Assembly (NCBI GenBank): GCA_026874595.1
Contig: CM049308.1
Location: forward strand, 97,080,624-97,144,623
DNA length: 64,000 nucleotides
Source of the DNA: Sipunculus nudus
Lineage: Eukaryota; Annelida; Sipuncula; Golfingiida; Sipunculidae
Direction of reading: 5' to 3'
Under the pieces are notes generated by a model. That model was not told where the DNA came from, did not search any database, and worked only from the letters and a program-made list of their open reading frames with translations. A program made the position numbers and the translations under genes. This document shows positions 24,270 to 37,132 of this stretch, in pieces (position 1 is the first letter of the stretch; each line of letters opens with the position of its first letter).

Positions 24270-24712
24270 ATAATTTTATATATTAAAGTCATATAAATTC
24301 ATTATATATATATATACATGTATATTTAAACTTTTACATGTATATATAAATAGAAATATAATATGTTAAAAAAAATCTGTATAGAAAGTAATTATACAGT
24401 ATAGATATAATTAATATGTATAAAATATATAACATATTTATATATAATATTTCAGTAGTATAATTTATAATCAATTTATTTCATAATATATATAATATAT
24501 ATAAACTTAGATATAAACAAATAATATATATTACAATTAATTAATATATATACATAACATATATATATAATATATATAACATAACATATAAATATCGATT
24601 ATGTAATTAATATAATAAAACAATTTATAAATATATATTATATATTTGTTTAATTAAATATATATATAACATATTTATATCAATTGTGTAATTAATATAA
24701 TTTATATTATAT

Positions 24713-24752
<40 letters not shown>

Positions 24753-24755
24753 CTT
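24270..24755. other. Extremely AT-rich segment
   Basis: Almost only A and T, with many TATATA runs and a pure TA tract near 24,718-24,748. No coding signal. Confidence 0.8.
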
Positions 24756-27160
24756 ACAAACAAAAGGAATTCGCTTCACCTCTGTTCGCAATGTTCTATG
24801 AAACGACGCTGCGTATGACACTGTGCGTTACCTCATTTTAAAGCTTACTATTCCCGCAGTGACATGACGTCTAAGACAATCAATAATTTTTCATGTACAC
24901 AAAGTGTTAAGTTATTTTCCCTGCTTTCCACTTTGCAGAGAGAATACCATGTAACTAAAGCAGCCCAATTTCCTTCGGCAAAGACCGGAATACGACCATT
25001 ATAAGCATGTTTGGCTCTGACCAACGTGCGTGGTCGGTAAATGTGAAAAACACATGACTCTCGCTTTATGAAAAAGAGGGCTTCAACCAAGGGGAATCAA
25101 TGACAAAACCTAATAAAAGGTCTACATTTCCGGAACAGGTGTGAGGATAGGTGGAGGCGGGGTTTACAAGCCCCAAAATTGGTCTGATACTTCTGCTACT
25201 AACGAGGTATGCATGTTTCCGTATCTTTCTTCAGGAATAGTTTCCTTGACTGAAAACGTACATTTAATTCATCGTTCATGTCTTACTCACATCAACTTAT
25301 TCTTTCTTCGTCCACCAATCGTAACAAGTCGAAGATAATCGAAAATCTTAATGTCCCCGCACCCCATTCCGGTTCGCAAATGTAAATATTACTCACAAAG
25401 TCTTCAAGGTTAACATACCGTTTTATGAATTTCTTACCACGAGCACAGCGCCACAAACTAAATAAAATAAAATTATTTGTATATATCTTTTTGAGACAGT
25501 ATCACACTGAAAATTCGATTTTTTAACTTTTAGAATAAAAAAAGCCAACATTCCTCATCTAATTTAATTCATCTCCCCAACCATGGTAAAAGCCCGGTGT
25601 ACCGAGTTTACCAGCTAGTATATATATATATATTACACCATTCTGTAAGATAGCCTGCACCAGAAGAACACTTCTGTTGTGAGCAGGGCCCTCTATCATC
25701 CATAAAATTATATATATATATATTATATGTTGTTTTCGTCAGTTGAGTACGTTCTAAAGAGGGTTGCTATTGTAGCCTGGTTAATAAATGCAATTATAAA
25801 TATTTACAAAGTTTAATAAAAAATATGGATTATGAGGCTTTTTATTCTCACTTTGTGATGGTATGACCTTTGTCTTGAGGAAGCACACCGGGCTCGTTTT
25901 TTCAGTTCTCTTAAGCTTGTTCACAACAGCCTGAACATTTCCACACCTGAAGTAATCAGGGACTTATATGGCTTGTTAGGCTCATTTATAAAAGGATTTG
26001 GCCGGTCATTAAGGTACTGGTGAATGTGGCGATTGTCCGGCTAAGCTTTCATATTATCACATCAGCAATCTTCAAGCCTATATGGGCCTATATATATCAC
26101 TAATATGTAATTTGGATAAATACCTTTCCTTTGATGTCTTATCTAAAGTTTCCACACAGTGTTGTAAGTTGTATACCTGCAGCATATTTGCGTGTGCAAA
26201 GCATAGGGAAACCACACAGGAAACAAAGCTGGCCTAGCCATACAAACAGCAATGGAAACTGCAGGTTAATCAAACGTATTCCAAATCTCATTATATTATC
26301 ATATAACATAATTTCCTTTGAAAAATTATTAATATAGAATTTACATAAAATGAGCCCAATTCCTGGAGGAAAACATTTTTTTTCTATATATTTTTCCACA
26401 AAAAAAACATTAGGTTGTGTGATATGTTCAAAAACTATTGGCTCATCTATGAGCACTGTCACATACTGGGAAATCCCCTGTGACTAAAAATTCTAGATCT
26501 CAGTAAAAGCACAGTATTTCTGCCACTGTCAGTCCCAAATTTTCAGCAGAGAATGAAAAGAACATAAATTTCTAGATCTCAGTTGTTGATAAAATTCAGT
26601 CCATGATGTCACAGCCAATCAAATCAGGACAAAGTCTGGGGTCTGGATGAAATCATCCATTCACACAACAAACGCACGTGGAATATGTTTACTTAACCTG
26701 CCGAGGACAGGGTGGGCTTTTGCCTACCAGCCAATGCGCATGCGAGGGGATGGGGGCATGTAAACAATAACAGTGGACGCTCCTATACCAACATTGATTC
26801 TGCGTCAGAGTAACAAAGGGAAAGTTGGTACAGTGTGGTTGGTGATGGATCAGAATTAAATCATGAAATTTTGCTAACATTACTTTGCTATAAAATAATT
26901 ATACTTTATAATACAAGAGGGTGGTACAGATTTGATCAACTCTAGGGTTAGATGTTTGGATATTTATTACTTTATTGCATTTAATTAATAAGAAATGGAG
27001 ATTTGAAATTTAACTGAACTGTTTTACTGAAATTATGTGATTTAAATTATTCCATATTCCATGACAATGTAAACTGAAGACTAAATACACAGTCGGCCAG
27101 CGACCATGTATTAAACATGCAAAAATTAAACCGGTGCAATATAAACTTTACCAAACCCTT
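24756..27160. other. Intergenic, nothing recognised
   Basis: Contains several short frames (up to about 107 codons on the minus strand near 26.1-26.5 kb) without recognisable motifs or coding-like composition. Small TA microsatellites lie near 25,617 and 25,712. The phrase TTCTAGATCTCAGT appears twice (about 26,490 and 26,570). Confidence 0.5.
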
Positions 27161-27164
27161 AAGG

Positions 27165-30100
27165 AATGGTCAACTCGGGTAAAGATTCTTCCTGTCCTAG
27201 CTTTCTAACGATCAACGGTAAACTCGTGTAAGGATTGTTCTGTTATAGCTTTCTAACGATCAACGTTGAACTAGGGTAAAGATTGTTCCTATTCTAGCTT
27301 TCTAACGATCAACGGTAAACTCGGGTAAAGATTCTTGCTGTTCTAGCTTTCAAAGGATCAACGGTAAACTCGGGTAAAGATTCTTGCTGTTCTAGCTTTC
27401 TAAGGATCAACGGGAAAACTCGGGTAAAGAATGTTCAGTTCTAGCATTCTAACGATCAACGGTAAACTCGGGTAGAGATTCTTGCTGTTCTAGCTTTCTA
27501 ACGATCAACGGTAAACTCGGGTAAAGATTCTTGCTGTTCTAGCTTTCTAACGATCAACGGTAAATTCGGGTAAAGATTCTTGCTGTTCTAGCTTTCTAAC
27601 GATCAACGGCAAAACTCGGGTAAAGATTGTTCTGTTCTAGCATTCTTAGGATCAACGGTAAACTAGGGTAAAGATTCTTGCTGTTCTAGCTTTCTAACGA
27701 TCAACGGCAAAACTCGGGTAAAGATTGTTTTGTTCTAGCATTCTAACGATCAACGGTAAACTCGGGTAGAGATTCTTCCTGTTCTAGCTTTCTAACGATC
27801 AACGGCAAAACTCGGGTAAAGATTCTTGCTGTTCTAGCTTTCTAACGATCAACGGTGAACTAGGGTAAAGATTCTTGCTGTTCTAGCTTTCTTACGATCA
27901 ACGGCAAAACTCGGGTAAAGATTGTTCTGTTCTAGCATTATAACGATCAACGGTAAACTCGGGTAACGATTCTTGCTGTTCAAGCTTTCTAACAATCAAC
28001 GGTAAACTAGGGTAAAGATTCTTGTTGTTCTAGCTCTCTAACGATCAACGGCAAAACTCGGGTAAAGATTGTTCTGTTCTAGCATTCTAACGATTAACGG
28101 TAAACTCGGGTAGAGATTCTTGCTGTTCTAGCTTTCTAACGATCAACGGTAAACTCGGGTAAAGATTCTTGCTGTTCTAGCTTTCTAACGCTCAACGGTA
28201 AACTCGGGTAAAGATTGTTCTGTTCTAGCATTCTAACGATCAACGGTAAACTCGGGTAAAGATTCTTGCTGTTCAAGCTTTCTAACGATCAACGGTAAAC
28301 TAGGGTAAAGATTCTTGTTGTTCTAGCTTTCTAACGATCAACGGTAAACTAGGGTAAAGATTCTTGCTGTTCTAGCTTTCTAACAATCAACGGCAAAACT
28401 CGGGTAAAGATTGTTCTGTTCTAGCATTCTTACGATCAACGGTAAACTAGGGTAAAGATTCTTGCTGTTCTAGCTTTCTAACGATCAACGGCAAAACTCG
28501 GGTAAAGATTGTTTTGTTCTAGCATTCTAACGATCAACGGTAAACTCGGGTAGAGATTCTTGCTGTTCTAGCTTTCTAACGATCAACGGCAAAACTCGGG
28601 TAAAGATTCTTGCTGTTCTAGCTTTCTAACGATCAACGGTGAACTAGGGTAAAGATTCTTGCTGTTCTAGCTTTCTAACGATCAACGGCAAAACTCGGGT
28701 AAAGATTGTTCTGTTCTAGCATTATAACGATCAACGGTAAACTCGGGTAACGATTCTTGCTGTTCAAGCTTTCTAACAATCAACGGTAAACTAGGGTAAA
28801 GATTCTTGTTGTTCTAGCTTTCTAACGATCAACGGCAAAACTCGGGTAAAGATTGTTCTGTTCTAGCATTCTAACGATTAACGGTAAACTCGGGTAGAGA
28901 TTCTTGCTGTTCTAGCTTTCTAACGATCAACGGTAAACTCGGGTAAAGATTCTTGCTGTTCTAGCTTTCTAACGCTCAACGGTAAACTCGGGTAAGATTG
29001 TTCTGTTCTAGCATTCTAACGATCAACGGTAAACTCGGGTAAAGATTCTTGCTGTTCAAGCTTTCTAACAATCAACGGTAAACTAGGGTAAAGATTCTTG
29101 TTGTTCTAGCTTTCTAACGATCAACGGTAAATTAGGGTAAAGATTCTTGCTGTTCTAGCTTTCTAACAATCAACGGTAAACTAGGGTAAAGATTCTTGTT
29201 GTTCTAGCTTTCTAACGATCAACGGTAAACTAGGGTAAAGATTCTTGCTGTTCTAGCTTTCTAACAATCAACGGCAAAACTCGGGTAAAGATTGTTCTGT
29301 TCTAGCATTCTTACGATCAACGGTAAACTAGGGTAAAGATTCTTTCTGTTCTAGCTTTCTAACGATCAACGGCAAAACTCGGGTAAAGATTGTTTTGTTC
29401 TAGCATTCTAACGATCAACGGTAAACTCGGGTAGAGATTCTTGCTGTTCTAGCTTTCTAACGATCAACGGCAAAACTCGGGTAAAGATTCTTGCTGTTCT
29501 AGCTTTCTAACGATCAACGGTGAACTAGGGTAAAGATTCTTGCTGTTCTAGCTTTCTAACGATCAACGGCAAAACTCGGGTAAAGATTGTTCTGTTCTAG
29601 CATTATAACGATCAACGGTAAACTCGGGTAACGATTCTTGCTGTTCAAGCTTTCTAACAATCAACGGTAAACTAGGGTAAAGATTCTTGTTGTTCTAGCT
29701 TTCTAACGATCAACGGCAAAACTCGGGTAAAGATTGTTCTGTTCTAGCATTCTAACGATTAACGGTAAACTCGGGTAGAGATTCTTGCTGTTCTAGCTTT
29801 CTAACGATCAACGGTAAACTCGGGTAAAGATTCTTGCTGTTCTAGCTTTCTAACGCTCAACGGTAAACTCGGGTAAGATTGTTCTGTTCTAGCATTCTAA
29901 CGATCAACGGTAAACTCGGGTAAAGATTCTTGCTGTTCAAGCTTTCTAACAATCAACGGTAAACTAGGGTAAAGATTCTTGTTGTTCTAGCTTTCTAACG
30001 ATCAACGGTAAATTAGGGTAAAGATTCTTGCTGTTCTAGCTTTCTAACAATCAACGGTTAACTAGGGTAAAGATTCTTGTTGTTCTAGCTTTCTAACGAT

Positions 30101-33100
30101 CAACGGTAAACTAGGGTAAAGATTCTTGTTGTTCTAGCTTTCTAACAATCAACGGTAAACTAGGGTAAAGATTCTTGTTGTTCTAGCTTTCTTACGATCA
30201 ACGGTAAACTAGGGTAAAGATTCTTGCTGTTCTAGCTTTCTAACGATCAACGGCAAAACTCGGGTAAAGATTGTTCTGTTCTAGCATTCTAACGATCAAC
30301 GGTAAACTCGGGTAAAGATTCTTGCTGTTCAAGCTTTCTAACAATCAACGGTAAACTAGTGTAAAGATTCTTGTTGTTCTAGCTTTCTAACGATCAACGG
30401 TAAACTTGGGTAAAGATTCTTCCTGTTCTAGCTTTCTAACGATCAACGGCAAAACTCGGGTAAAGATTGTTCTGTTCTAGCATTCTAACGATCAAAGGAA
30501 AACTCGGGTAAAGATTCTTCATGTTCTAGCTTTCTTACATCAATGGTAAACTCGGGTAAAGATCCTTCCTGTTCTAGCATTCTAACGATTAACGGCAAAA
30601 CTCGGGTAAAGGTTGTTCTGTTCTAGCATTCTAACGATCAACGGTAAACTCGGGTAAAGATCCTTCCTGTTCTAGCTTTCTAACGATCAACGATAAATTC
30701 GGGTAAAGATTCTTGCTGTTCTAGCTTTCGAACGATCAACGGCAAAACTCGGGTAAAGGTTGTTCTGTTCTAGCATTCTAACGATCAACGGTAAACTCGG
30801 GTAAAGATCCTTCCTGTTCTAGCTTTCTTACAATCAACGGTAAACTCGGGTAAAGATTCTTCCTGTTCTAGCTTTCTAACGATCAACGGTAAACTCGGGT
30901 AAAGATTCTTGCTGTTCTAGCTTTCTAACGATCAACGGTAAATTCGGGTAAAGATTCTTGCTGTTCTAGCTTTCTAACGATCAACGGCAAAACTCGGGTA
31001 AAGATTGTTCTGTTCTAGCATTCTTAGGATCAACGGTAAACTAGGGTAAAGATTCTTGCTGTTCTAGCTTTCTAACGATCAACGGCAAAACTCGGGTAAA
31101 GATTGTTTTGTTCTAGCATTCTAACGATCAACGGTAAACTCGGGTAGAGATTCTTCCTGTTCTAGCTTTCTAACGATCAACGGCAAAACTCGGGTAAAGA
31201 TTCTTGCTGTTCTAGCTTTCTAACGATCAACGGTGAACTAGGGTAAAGATTCTTGCTGTTCTAGCTTTCTTACGATCAACGGCAAAACTCGGGTAAAGAT
31301 TGTTCTGTTCTAGCATTATAACGATCAACGGTAAACTCGGGTAACGATTCTTGCTGTTCAAGCTTTCTAACAATCAACGGTAAACTAGGGTAAAGATTCT
31401 TGTTGTTCTAGCTTTCTAACGATCAACGGCAAAACTCGGGTAAAGATTGTTCTGTTCTAGCATTCTAACGATTAACGGTAAACTCGGGTAGAGATTCTTG
31501 CTGTTCTAGCTTTCTAACGATCAACGGTAAACTCGGGTAAAGATTCTTGCTGTTCTAGCTTTCTAACGCTCAACGGTAAACTCGGGTAAAGATTGTTCTG
31601 TTCTAGCATTCTAACGATCAACGGTAAACTCGGGTAAAGATTCTTGCTGTTCAAGCTTTCTAACGATCATCGGTAAACTAGGGTAAAGATTCTTGTTGTT
31701 CTAGCTTTCTAACGATCAACGGTAAACTAGGGTAAAGATTCTTGCTGTTCTAGCTTTCTAACAATCAACGGCAAAACTCGGGTAAAGATTGTTCTGTTCT
31801 AGCATTCTTACGATCAACGGTAAACTAGGGTAAAGATTCTTGCTGTTCTAGCTTTCTAACGATCAACGGCAAAACTCGGGTAAAGATTGTTTTGTTCTAG
31901 CATTCTAACGATCAACGGTAAACTCGGGTAGAGATTCTTGCTGTTCTAGCTTTCTAACGCTCAACGGTAAACTCGGGTAAGATTGTTCTGTTCTAGCATT
32001 CTAACGATCAACGGTAAACTCGGGTAAAGATTCCTGCTGTTCAAGCTTTCTAACAATCAACGGTAAACTAGGGTAAAGATTCTTGTTGTTCTAGCTTTCT
32101 AACGATCAACGGTAAATTAGGGTAAAGATTCTTGCTGTTCTAGCTTTCTAACAATCAACGGTTAACTAGGGTAAAGATTCTTGTTGTTCTAGCTTTCTAA
32201 CAATCAACGGTAAACTAGGGTAAAGATTCTTGTTGTTCTAGCTTTCTTACGATCAACGGTAAACTAGGGTAAAGATTCTTGCTGTTCTAGCTTTCTAACG
32301 ATCAACGGCAAAACTCGGGTAAAGATTGTTCTGTTCTAGCATTCTAACGATCAACGGTAAACTCGGGTAAAGATTCTTGCTGTTCAAGCTTTCTAACAAT
32401 CAACGGTAAACTAGGGTAAAGATTCTTGCTGTTCTAGCTTTCTAACGATCAACGGCAAAACTCGGGTAAAGATTGTTTTGTTTTAGCATTCTAACGATCA
32501 ACGGTAAACTCGGGTAGAGATTCTTCCTGTTCTAGCTTTCTAACGCTCAACGGTAAACTCGGGTAAGATTGTTCTGTTCTAGCATTCTAACGATCAACGG
32601 TAAACTCGGGTAAAGATTCTTGCTGTTCAAGCTTTCTAACAATCAACGGTAAACTAGGGTAAAGATTCTTGTTGTTCTAGCTTTCTAACGATCAACGGTA
32701 AATTAGGGTAAAGATTCTTGCTGTTCTAGCTTTCTAACAATCAACGGTTAACTAGGGTAAAGATTCTTGTTGTTCTAGCTTTCTAACGATCAACGGTAAA
32801 CTAGGGTAAAGATTCTTGTTGTTCTAGCTTTCTAACAATCAACGGTAAACTAGGGTAAAGATTCTTGTTGTTCTAGCTTTCTTACGATCAACGGTAAACT
32901 AGGGTAAAGATTCTTGCTGTTCTAGCTTTCTAACGATCAACGGCAAAACTCGGGTAAAGATTGTTCTGTTCTAGCATTCTAACGATCAACGGTAAACTCG
33001 GGTAAAGATTCTTGCTGTTCAAGCTTTCTAACAATCAACGGTTAACTAGGGTAAAGATTCTTGTTGTTCTAGCTTTCTAACGATCAACGGTAAACTTGGG

Positions 33101-34085
33101 TAAAGATTCTTCCTGTTCTAGCTTTCTAACGATCAACGGCAAAACTCGGGTAAAGATTGTTCTGTTCTAGCATTCTAACGATCAAAGGAAAACTCGGGTA
33201 AAGATTCTTCATGTTCTAGCTTTCTTACATCAATGGTAAACTCGGGTAAAGATCCTTCCTGTTCTAGCATTCTAACGATTAACGGCAAAACTCGGGTAAA
33301 GGTTGTTCTGTTCTAGCATTCTAACGATCAACGGTAAACTCGGGTAAAGATCCTTCCTGTTCTAGCTTTCTAACGATCAACGATAAATTCGGGTAAAGAT
33401 TCTTGCTGTTCTAGCTTTCGAACGATCAACGGCAAAACTCGGGTAAAGGTTGTTCTGTTCTAGCATTCTAACGATCAACGGTAAACTCGGGTAAAGATCC
33501 TTCCTGTTCTAGCTTTCTTACAATCAACGGTAAACTCGGGTAAAGATTCTTCCTGTTCTAGCATTCTAACGATTAACGGTAAACTCGGGTAAATATTCTT
33601 CCTGTTCTAGCTTGCTAAGGATCAACGGTAAACTCGGGTAAAGATTTTTTCTGTTCTAGCTTTCTAACGATCAACGGTAAACTCGGGTAAAGATTCTTGG
33701 TGTTCTAGCTTTCTAACGATCAACGGTAAACTCGGGTAAATATTCTTCCTGTTCTAGCTTTCTAACGATTAATGGTAAACTCGGGTAAAGATCCTTCCTG
33801 TTTTAGCTTTCTAAGGATCAACGGTAAACTTGGGTAAAGATTCTTGCTGTTCTAGCTTTCTAAGGATCAACGGTAAACCTGGGTAAAGATTCTTCCTGTT
33901 CTAGCTTTCTAACGATCAACGGTAAACTCGGGTAAAGATTTTTTCTGTTCTAGCTTTCTAACGATCAATGGTAAACTCGGGTAAAGATTTTTTCTGTTCT
34001 AGCTTTCTAACGATCAACGGTAAACTCGGGTAAAGATTCTTGCTGTTCTAGCTTTCTAACGATCAACGGTAAACCCCGGTAAAGT
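27165..34085 (+). repeat. 49-bp minisatellite, about 140 units, with higher-order repeats
   Basis: GATCAACGGTAAACTCGGGT, AAAGATTCTTGCTG and TTCTAGCTTTCTAAC make a 49-bp unit. A second type has GATTGTTCTGTTCTAGCATT. Rare variants mark larger duplications: CATTATAACG at 27,936, 28,720, 29,601 and 31,314; CATTCTTAGG at 27,641 and 31,019; TTTCTTACAT at 30,531 and 33,221. These indicate repeats of roughly 784, 881, 2,690 and 3,378 bp. No gene lies inside. Confidence 0.95.
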
Positions 34086-34289
34086 TTCCACCCTGATCTG
34101 GGTTCTTAGTGGTAAATCTCAGTGACACTAGGTAAGTTTTACGGTGCCAGTCATGCTCTTTATGTCTTCAAGAGCAATGTGTCAAATTAAAAACATTCTA
34201 AACTGATAATAAAAACACAATCTACGAAATGTTCTTAGAAAAAAACATCATATTTATAGGGATAATACTATTTATGCTGTCTTGTTGCA

Positions 34290-34627
34290 ACAGGTGTTTC
34301 CTTGTGGCTCGTTAGTCCGCTAAAACTGTGTTTCCTGCGTCTTGCAGCGTGGTGTTTCCTTGTGGCTCGATAGTCCGCTTAAACTGTGTTTCCTGAGTTT
34401 TGATGCATGGTATTTCCTTGTGGCTCGTTAGTCCGCTAAAACTGCGAATCCTGCGTTTTGCTGCATGGTGTATCCTTGTGGCTCGTTAGTCCGCTAAAAC
34501 TGTGTTTCTTGCGTTTTGCAGCATTGTATATCCTTGTGGCTCGGTAGTCCGCTAAAACGGTGTTACCTGCGTTTTGCAGCATGGTGTTTCCTTGTGGCTC
34601 GGTAGTCCGCTAAAACTGTGTTTCCTG
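34290..34627 (-). repeat. 58-bp minisatellite touching the GPCR stop codon
   Basis: About six units. On the minus strand each contains CAGGAAACACAGTTTTAGCG (with variants) followed by GACTAACGAGCCACAAGG. The most gene-proximal copy, 34,610-34,627, is the end of the GPCR reading frame (QETQF and stop), so the array repeats the last codons and the stop codon. Confidence 0.9.
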
Positions 34628-35845
34628 TGTGCTTGAGTAGCTCGTGGTCGTCGCTGTAGTTTCCTCCCCTTCTGTAGCTGTTATGGTCGTTGTCGTCCGA
34701 CTCTTCTCGATGTTCCTCCGAGATTTCATCCCCAAAGCTTCCCTGGTGTACTCCCTGACCCGGCCATTTGTAATCCAGAAAACAGGAGGCTTTACCACGA
34801 GTCCGAGGAAGGTAATAAATGTAAGAGCACGGAAGGCGACATCTGTCGGCTGGTTAAATACATTAAGAGCCCACTGGTACGATAGGACAAAGTACGGGAA
34901 CCAGCACAACATATAAGCCGCCCAGGCGATCAGGATGGTTATCGCCAGCCTCGTGTCCTGTCTACGGTATCTGTGGATGCGTTTCTTCCTGTTATTCCTT
35001 CGCCGAGGCCGATAATCCCCGGTGTAGAAAGAATCTATTTCCGGTTCCGGTTCTCCATCGGAAGAAGATACACTTTCGTAGCCGTCATCCTTACTCTTCT
35101 TGTTCTCGGAGAGTCCTTTATTCTGCTGTCTCATGGGAGCGAGCTTAAACTTATTTTGTTGTTTCTTTAATTTTTCAGCATAAGCCTCCTTTGGCACGGC
35201 CATGTCCTCTTCCATTATCACGTTACCATGGTGATCCACATGCCGACGTCTTTTAGATATTTTGTAAGCCATGGCAACGTAACAGACGGCGCCCAGAATG
35301 ATCGGTATGACGAAGGTCATGACGAACATGAAATTGAGGTGAGACATGCTCTTCTCGAAATCATAGCTGCACTGGTACTGGTTCTCAAAAAATACAAGCT
35401 TTCCCCAGCCTACCAGCGGGAAGATAGCAAAGACCAAGTCTAAAACCCACAACGTCATGATCATAATTAGGACCACCGTGTTGTAAAAAACTTCTCTGTG
35501 ACGGGATGGCCAGCAGTGTCGTAATGCTTTCTCGAAGCTCATCAGTAACAAGGTGTGTACGTTAGAACAGTAACATAATGTACATACGAAACCCTGGAAC
35601 TTGCACATGCCGTCACCTAATGGCCAGGAAGATGTGGCGGCCGAAACGAGTGATGGGATGAGCCAGAATCCTAGTGCTAACAAATCGGCAACAAACAAGT
35701 TGACAAATAAGAAGTTGGGTGGTTTACGAAACTGTTTACAGCGGCCGTAGATGATAAAAAATAAAACGTTCATGACTACACCCGCCACCAGGACACAGGT
35801 CAGGAGCAAACCCAAAATGGCGCGGGTCGCTGTGTCCGTGGCCAT
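34610..35845 (-). CDS. Atypical class A (rhodopsin-family) G protein-coupled receptor
   Basis: 411 residues with seven membrane segments at about 9-33, 44-66, 78-103, 120-143, 169-195, 299-322 and 337-358. Class A marks are N26 (TM1), D54 in FVADLL (TM2), C81 and C159 (the usual disulfide pair), W133 (TM4), P181 (TM5) and CWFP at 314-317 (TM6). Unusual features are FEK at 104-106 in place of the DRY region, and KPPVF (352-356) in place of NPxxY. The third loop is long and charged, about 100 residues. The tail is Thr/Ser-rich and ends ETQF, a class I PDZ-ligand pattern. The TM4-ECL2 stretch VGWGK resembles opsin and amine-type receptors. The ligand is unknown. The coding part is one exon. A 5' UTR acceptor (TTTTGTTTTAG, exon from 35,882) and a donor near 37,936 suggest an upstream non-coding exon. 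Confidence 0.9.
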   Translation of the reverse strand: MATDTATRAILGLLLTCVLVAGVVMNVLFFIIYGRCKQFRKPPNFLFVNLFVADLLALGFWLIPSLVSAATSSWPLGDGMCKFQGFVCTLCYCSNVHTLLLMSFEKALRHCWPSRHREVFYNTVVLIMIMTLWVLDLVFAIFPLVGWGKLVFFENQYQCSYDFEKSMSHLNFMFVMTFVIPIILGAVCYVAMAYKISKRRRHVDHHGNVIMEEDMAVPKEAYAEKLKKQQNKFKLAPMRQQNKGLSENKKSKDDGYESVSSSDGEPEPEIDSFYTGDYRPRRRNNRKKRIHRYRRQDTRLAITILIAWAAYMLCWFPYFVLSYQWALNVFNQPTDVAFRALTFITFLGLVVKPPVFWITNGRVREYTREALGMKSRRNIEKSRTTTTITATEGEETTATTTSYSSTQETQF

Positions 35846-35882
35846 GTTGATCTGTATATCAGTGGCCTAACGTTAGTTCAAC

Positions 35883-36686
35883 CTAAAACAAAAAAACATA
35901 AATTATAAATAAGATATTTTAGGATTTATACCACTATTATTACATGATTAAAAATCGTCATAATATAATCATAAATCAAATGTTTTAAAATTTCAATTTT
36001 AAAAAGATTGCATTGAATGCGAATAAAATGGGCAAAAGGAAAATCCGATGACGATCTCCGAGAAAACTCATTTACTAAACTAGAAATGCTCAGCCGCTCT
36101 GTATGAAGAAACTGTTCTATATAGCTTAGTAGTAGTAGTACATATATATGTTACAAGCCGGTTTGACATGTTCTGCGATACTTGAAATGACATGTATGGC
36201 CCTTCCACTGGCGGTGATAGGACTCAAGCTTATGGTTTATACAATCTAGGGGGCCGAGCACCCGAAACTTGTGTACAAGAACCTAAACAAAGCTAGTCTT
36301 TTTAAAAAGGTGTCAACCATTTACATTACAATTTAGGGATTTTATTTTTAGGACTTACTGTTTATAAGCTCACTGTGAACCTTCAAGTGTACACCGTCCC
36401 CGCTTCTTGTACCCGCAGTCTGTACCTGGTGTACCACCCGTTTCTATAGCTGTGATTTCTTTTCGTTATGTACCTGTACTATTTGTACATACCGCATATT
36501 GCCAATTATTAATCTCTATCGACGTCTAATATACGCCGCCAATGGTCCGTTCACCCTAAATGTCTCATAGTATTGCCTGACTGAACTTAAGTAATAAGTC
36601 CCTAACCTTGTTGCTAGTGACCATATACAATATCCGGGGAAAACGTGTTTGGTCTCGAACCAATTGAGCTTTACAATGGAGCTCAC
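35883..36686 (-). other. Intron/upstream region of the intact GPCR copy
   Basis: Non-coding sequence that is repeated without visible change 1,250 bp to the right. In the present arrangement it runs from the donor at 36,686 to the acceptor at 35,883-35,884. Confidence 0.6.
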
Positions 36687-37132
36687 CTGTATGAACCCAC
36701 AACGTCATGATCATAATTAGGACCACCGTGTTGTAAAAAACTTCTCTGTGACGGGATGGCCAGCAGTGTCGTAATGCTTTCTCGAAGCTCATCAGTAACA
36801 AGGTGTGTACGTTAGAACAGTAACATAATGTACATACGAAACCCTGGAACTTGCACATGCCGTCACCTAATGGCCAGGAAGATGTGGCGGCCGAAACGAG
36901 TGATGGGATGAGCCAGAATCCTAGTGCTAACAAATCGGCAACAAACAAGTTGACAAATAAGAAGTTGGGTGGTTTACGAAACTGTTTACAGCGGCCGTAG
37001 ATGATAAAAAATAAAACGTTCATGACTACACCCGCCACCAGGACACAGGTCAGGAGCAAACCCAAAATGGCGCGGGTCGCTGTGTCCGTGGCCATGTTGA
37101 TCTGTATATCAGTGGCCTAACGTTAGTTCAAC
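36687..37132 (-). pseudogene. Truncated GPCR copy (5' UTR plus first 134 codons)
   Basis: It matches the intact GPCR from the 5' UTR acceptor (37,133-37,134) through codon 134 (W133-V134, in TM4). Then the duplication junction switches to upstream non-coding sequence. The start codon is at 37,093-37,095. The fused sequence reads HTG at a donor ACAG|GTGAGC (36,686). If spliced to the acceptor at 35,883, the frame meets TGA after two bases, giving 137 residues with TM1-TM3 and part of TM4. Unspliced, the frame runs 176 codons. A functional receptor is not expected from it; a regulatory or poison-exon role is possible. Confidence 0.85.

Noticed and set aside
34644-35443. Plus-strand frames of 65-90 codons
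   Set aside because: Antisense shadows of the intact GPCR.
35530-35560. Second hammerhead-like string (CTGATGA ... GAAA on the minus strand)
   Set aside because: It lies in the GPCR coding sequence and has no proper stem II; chance match.
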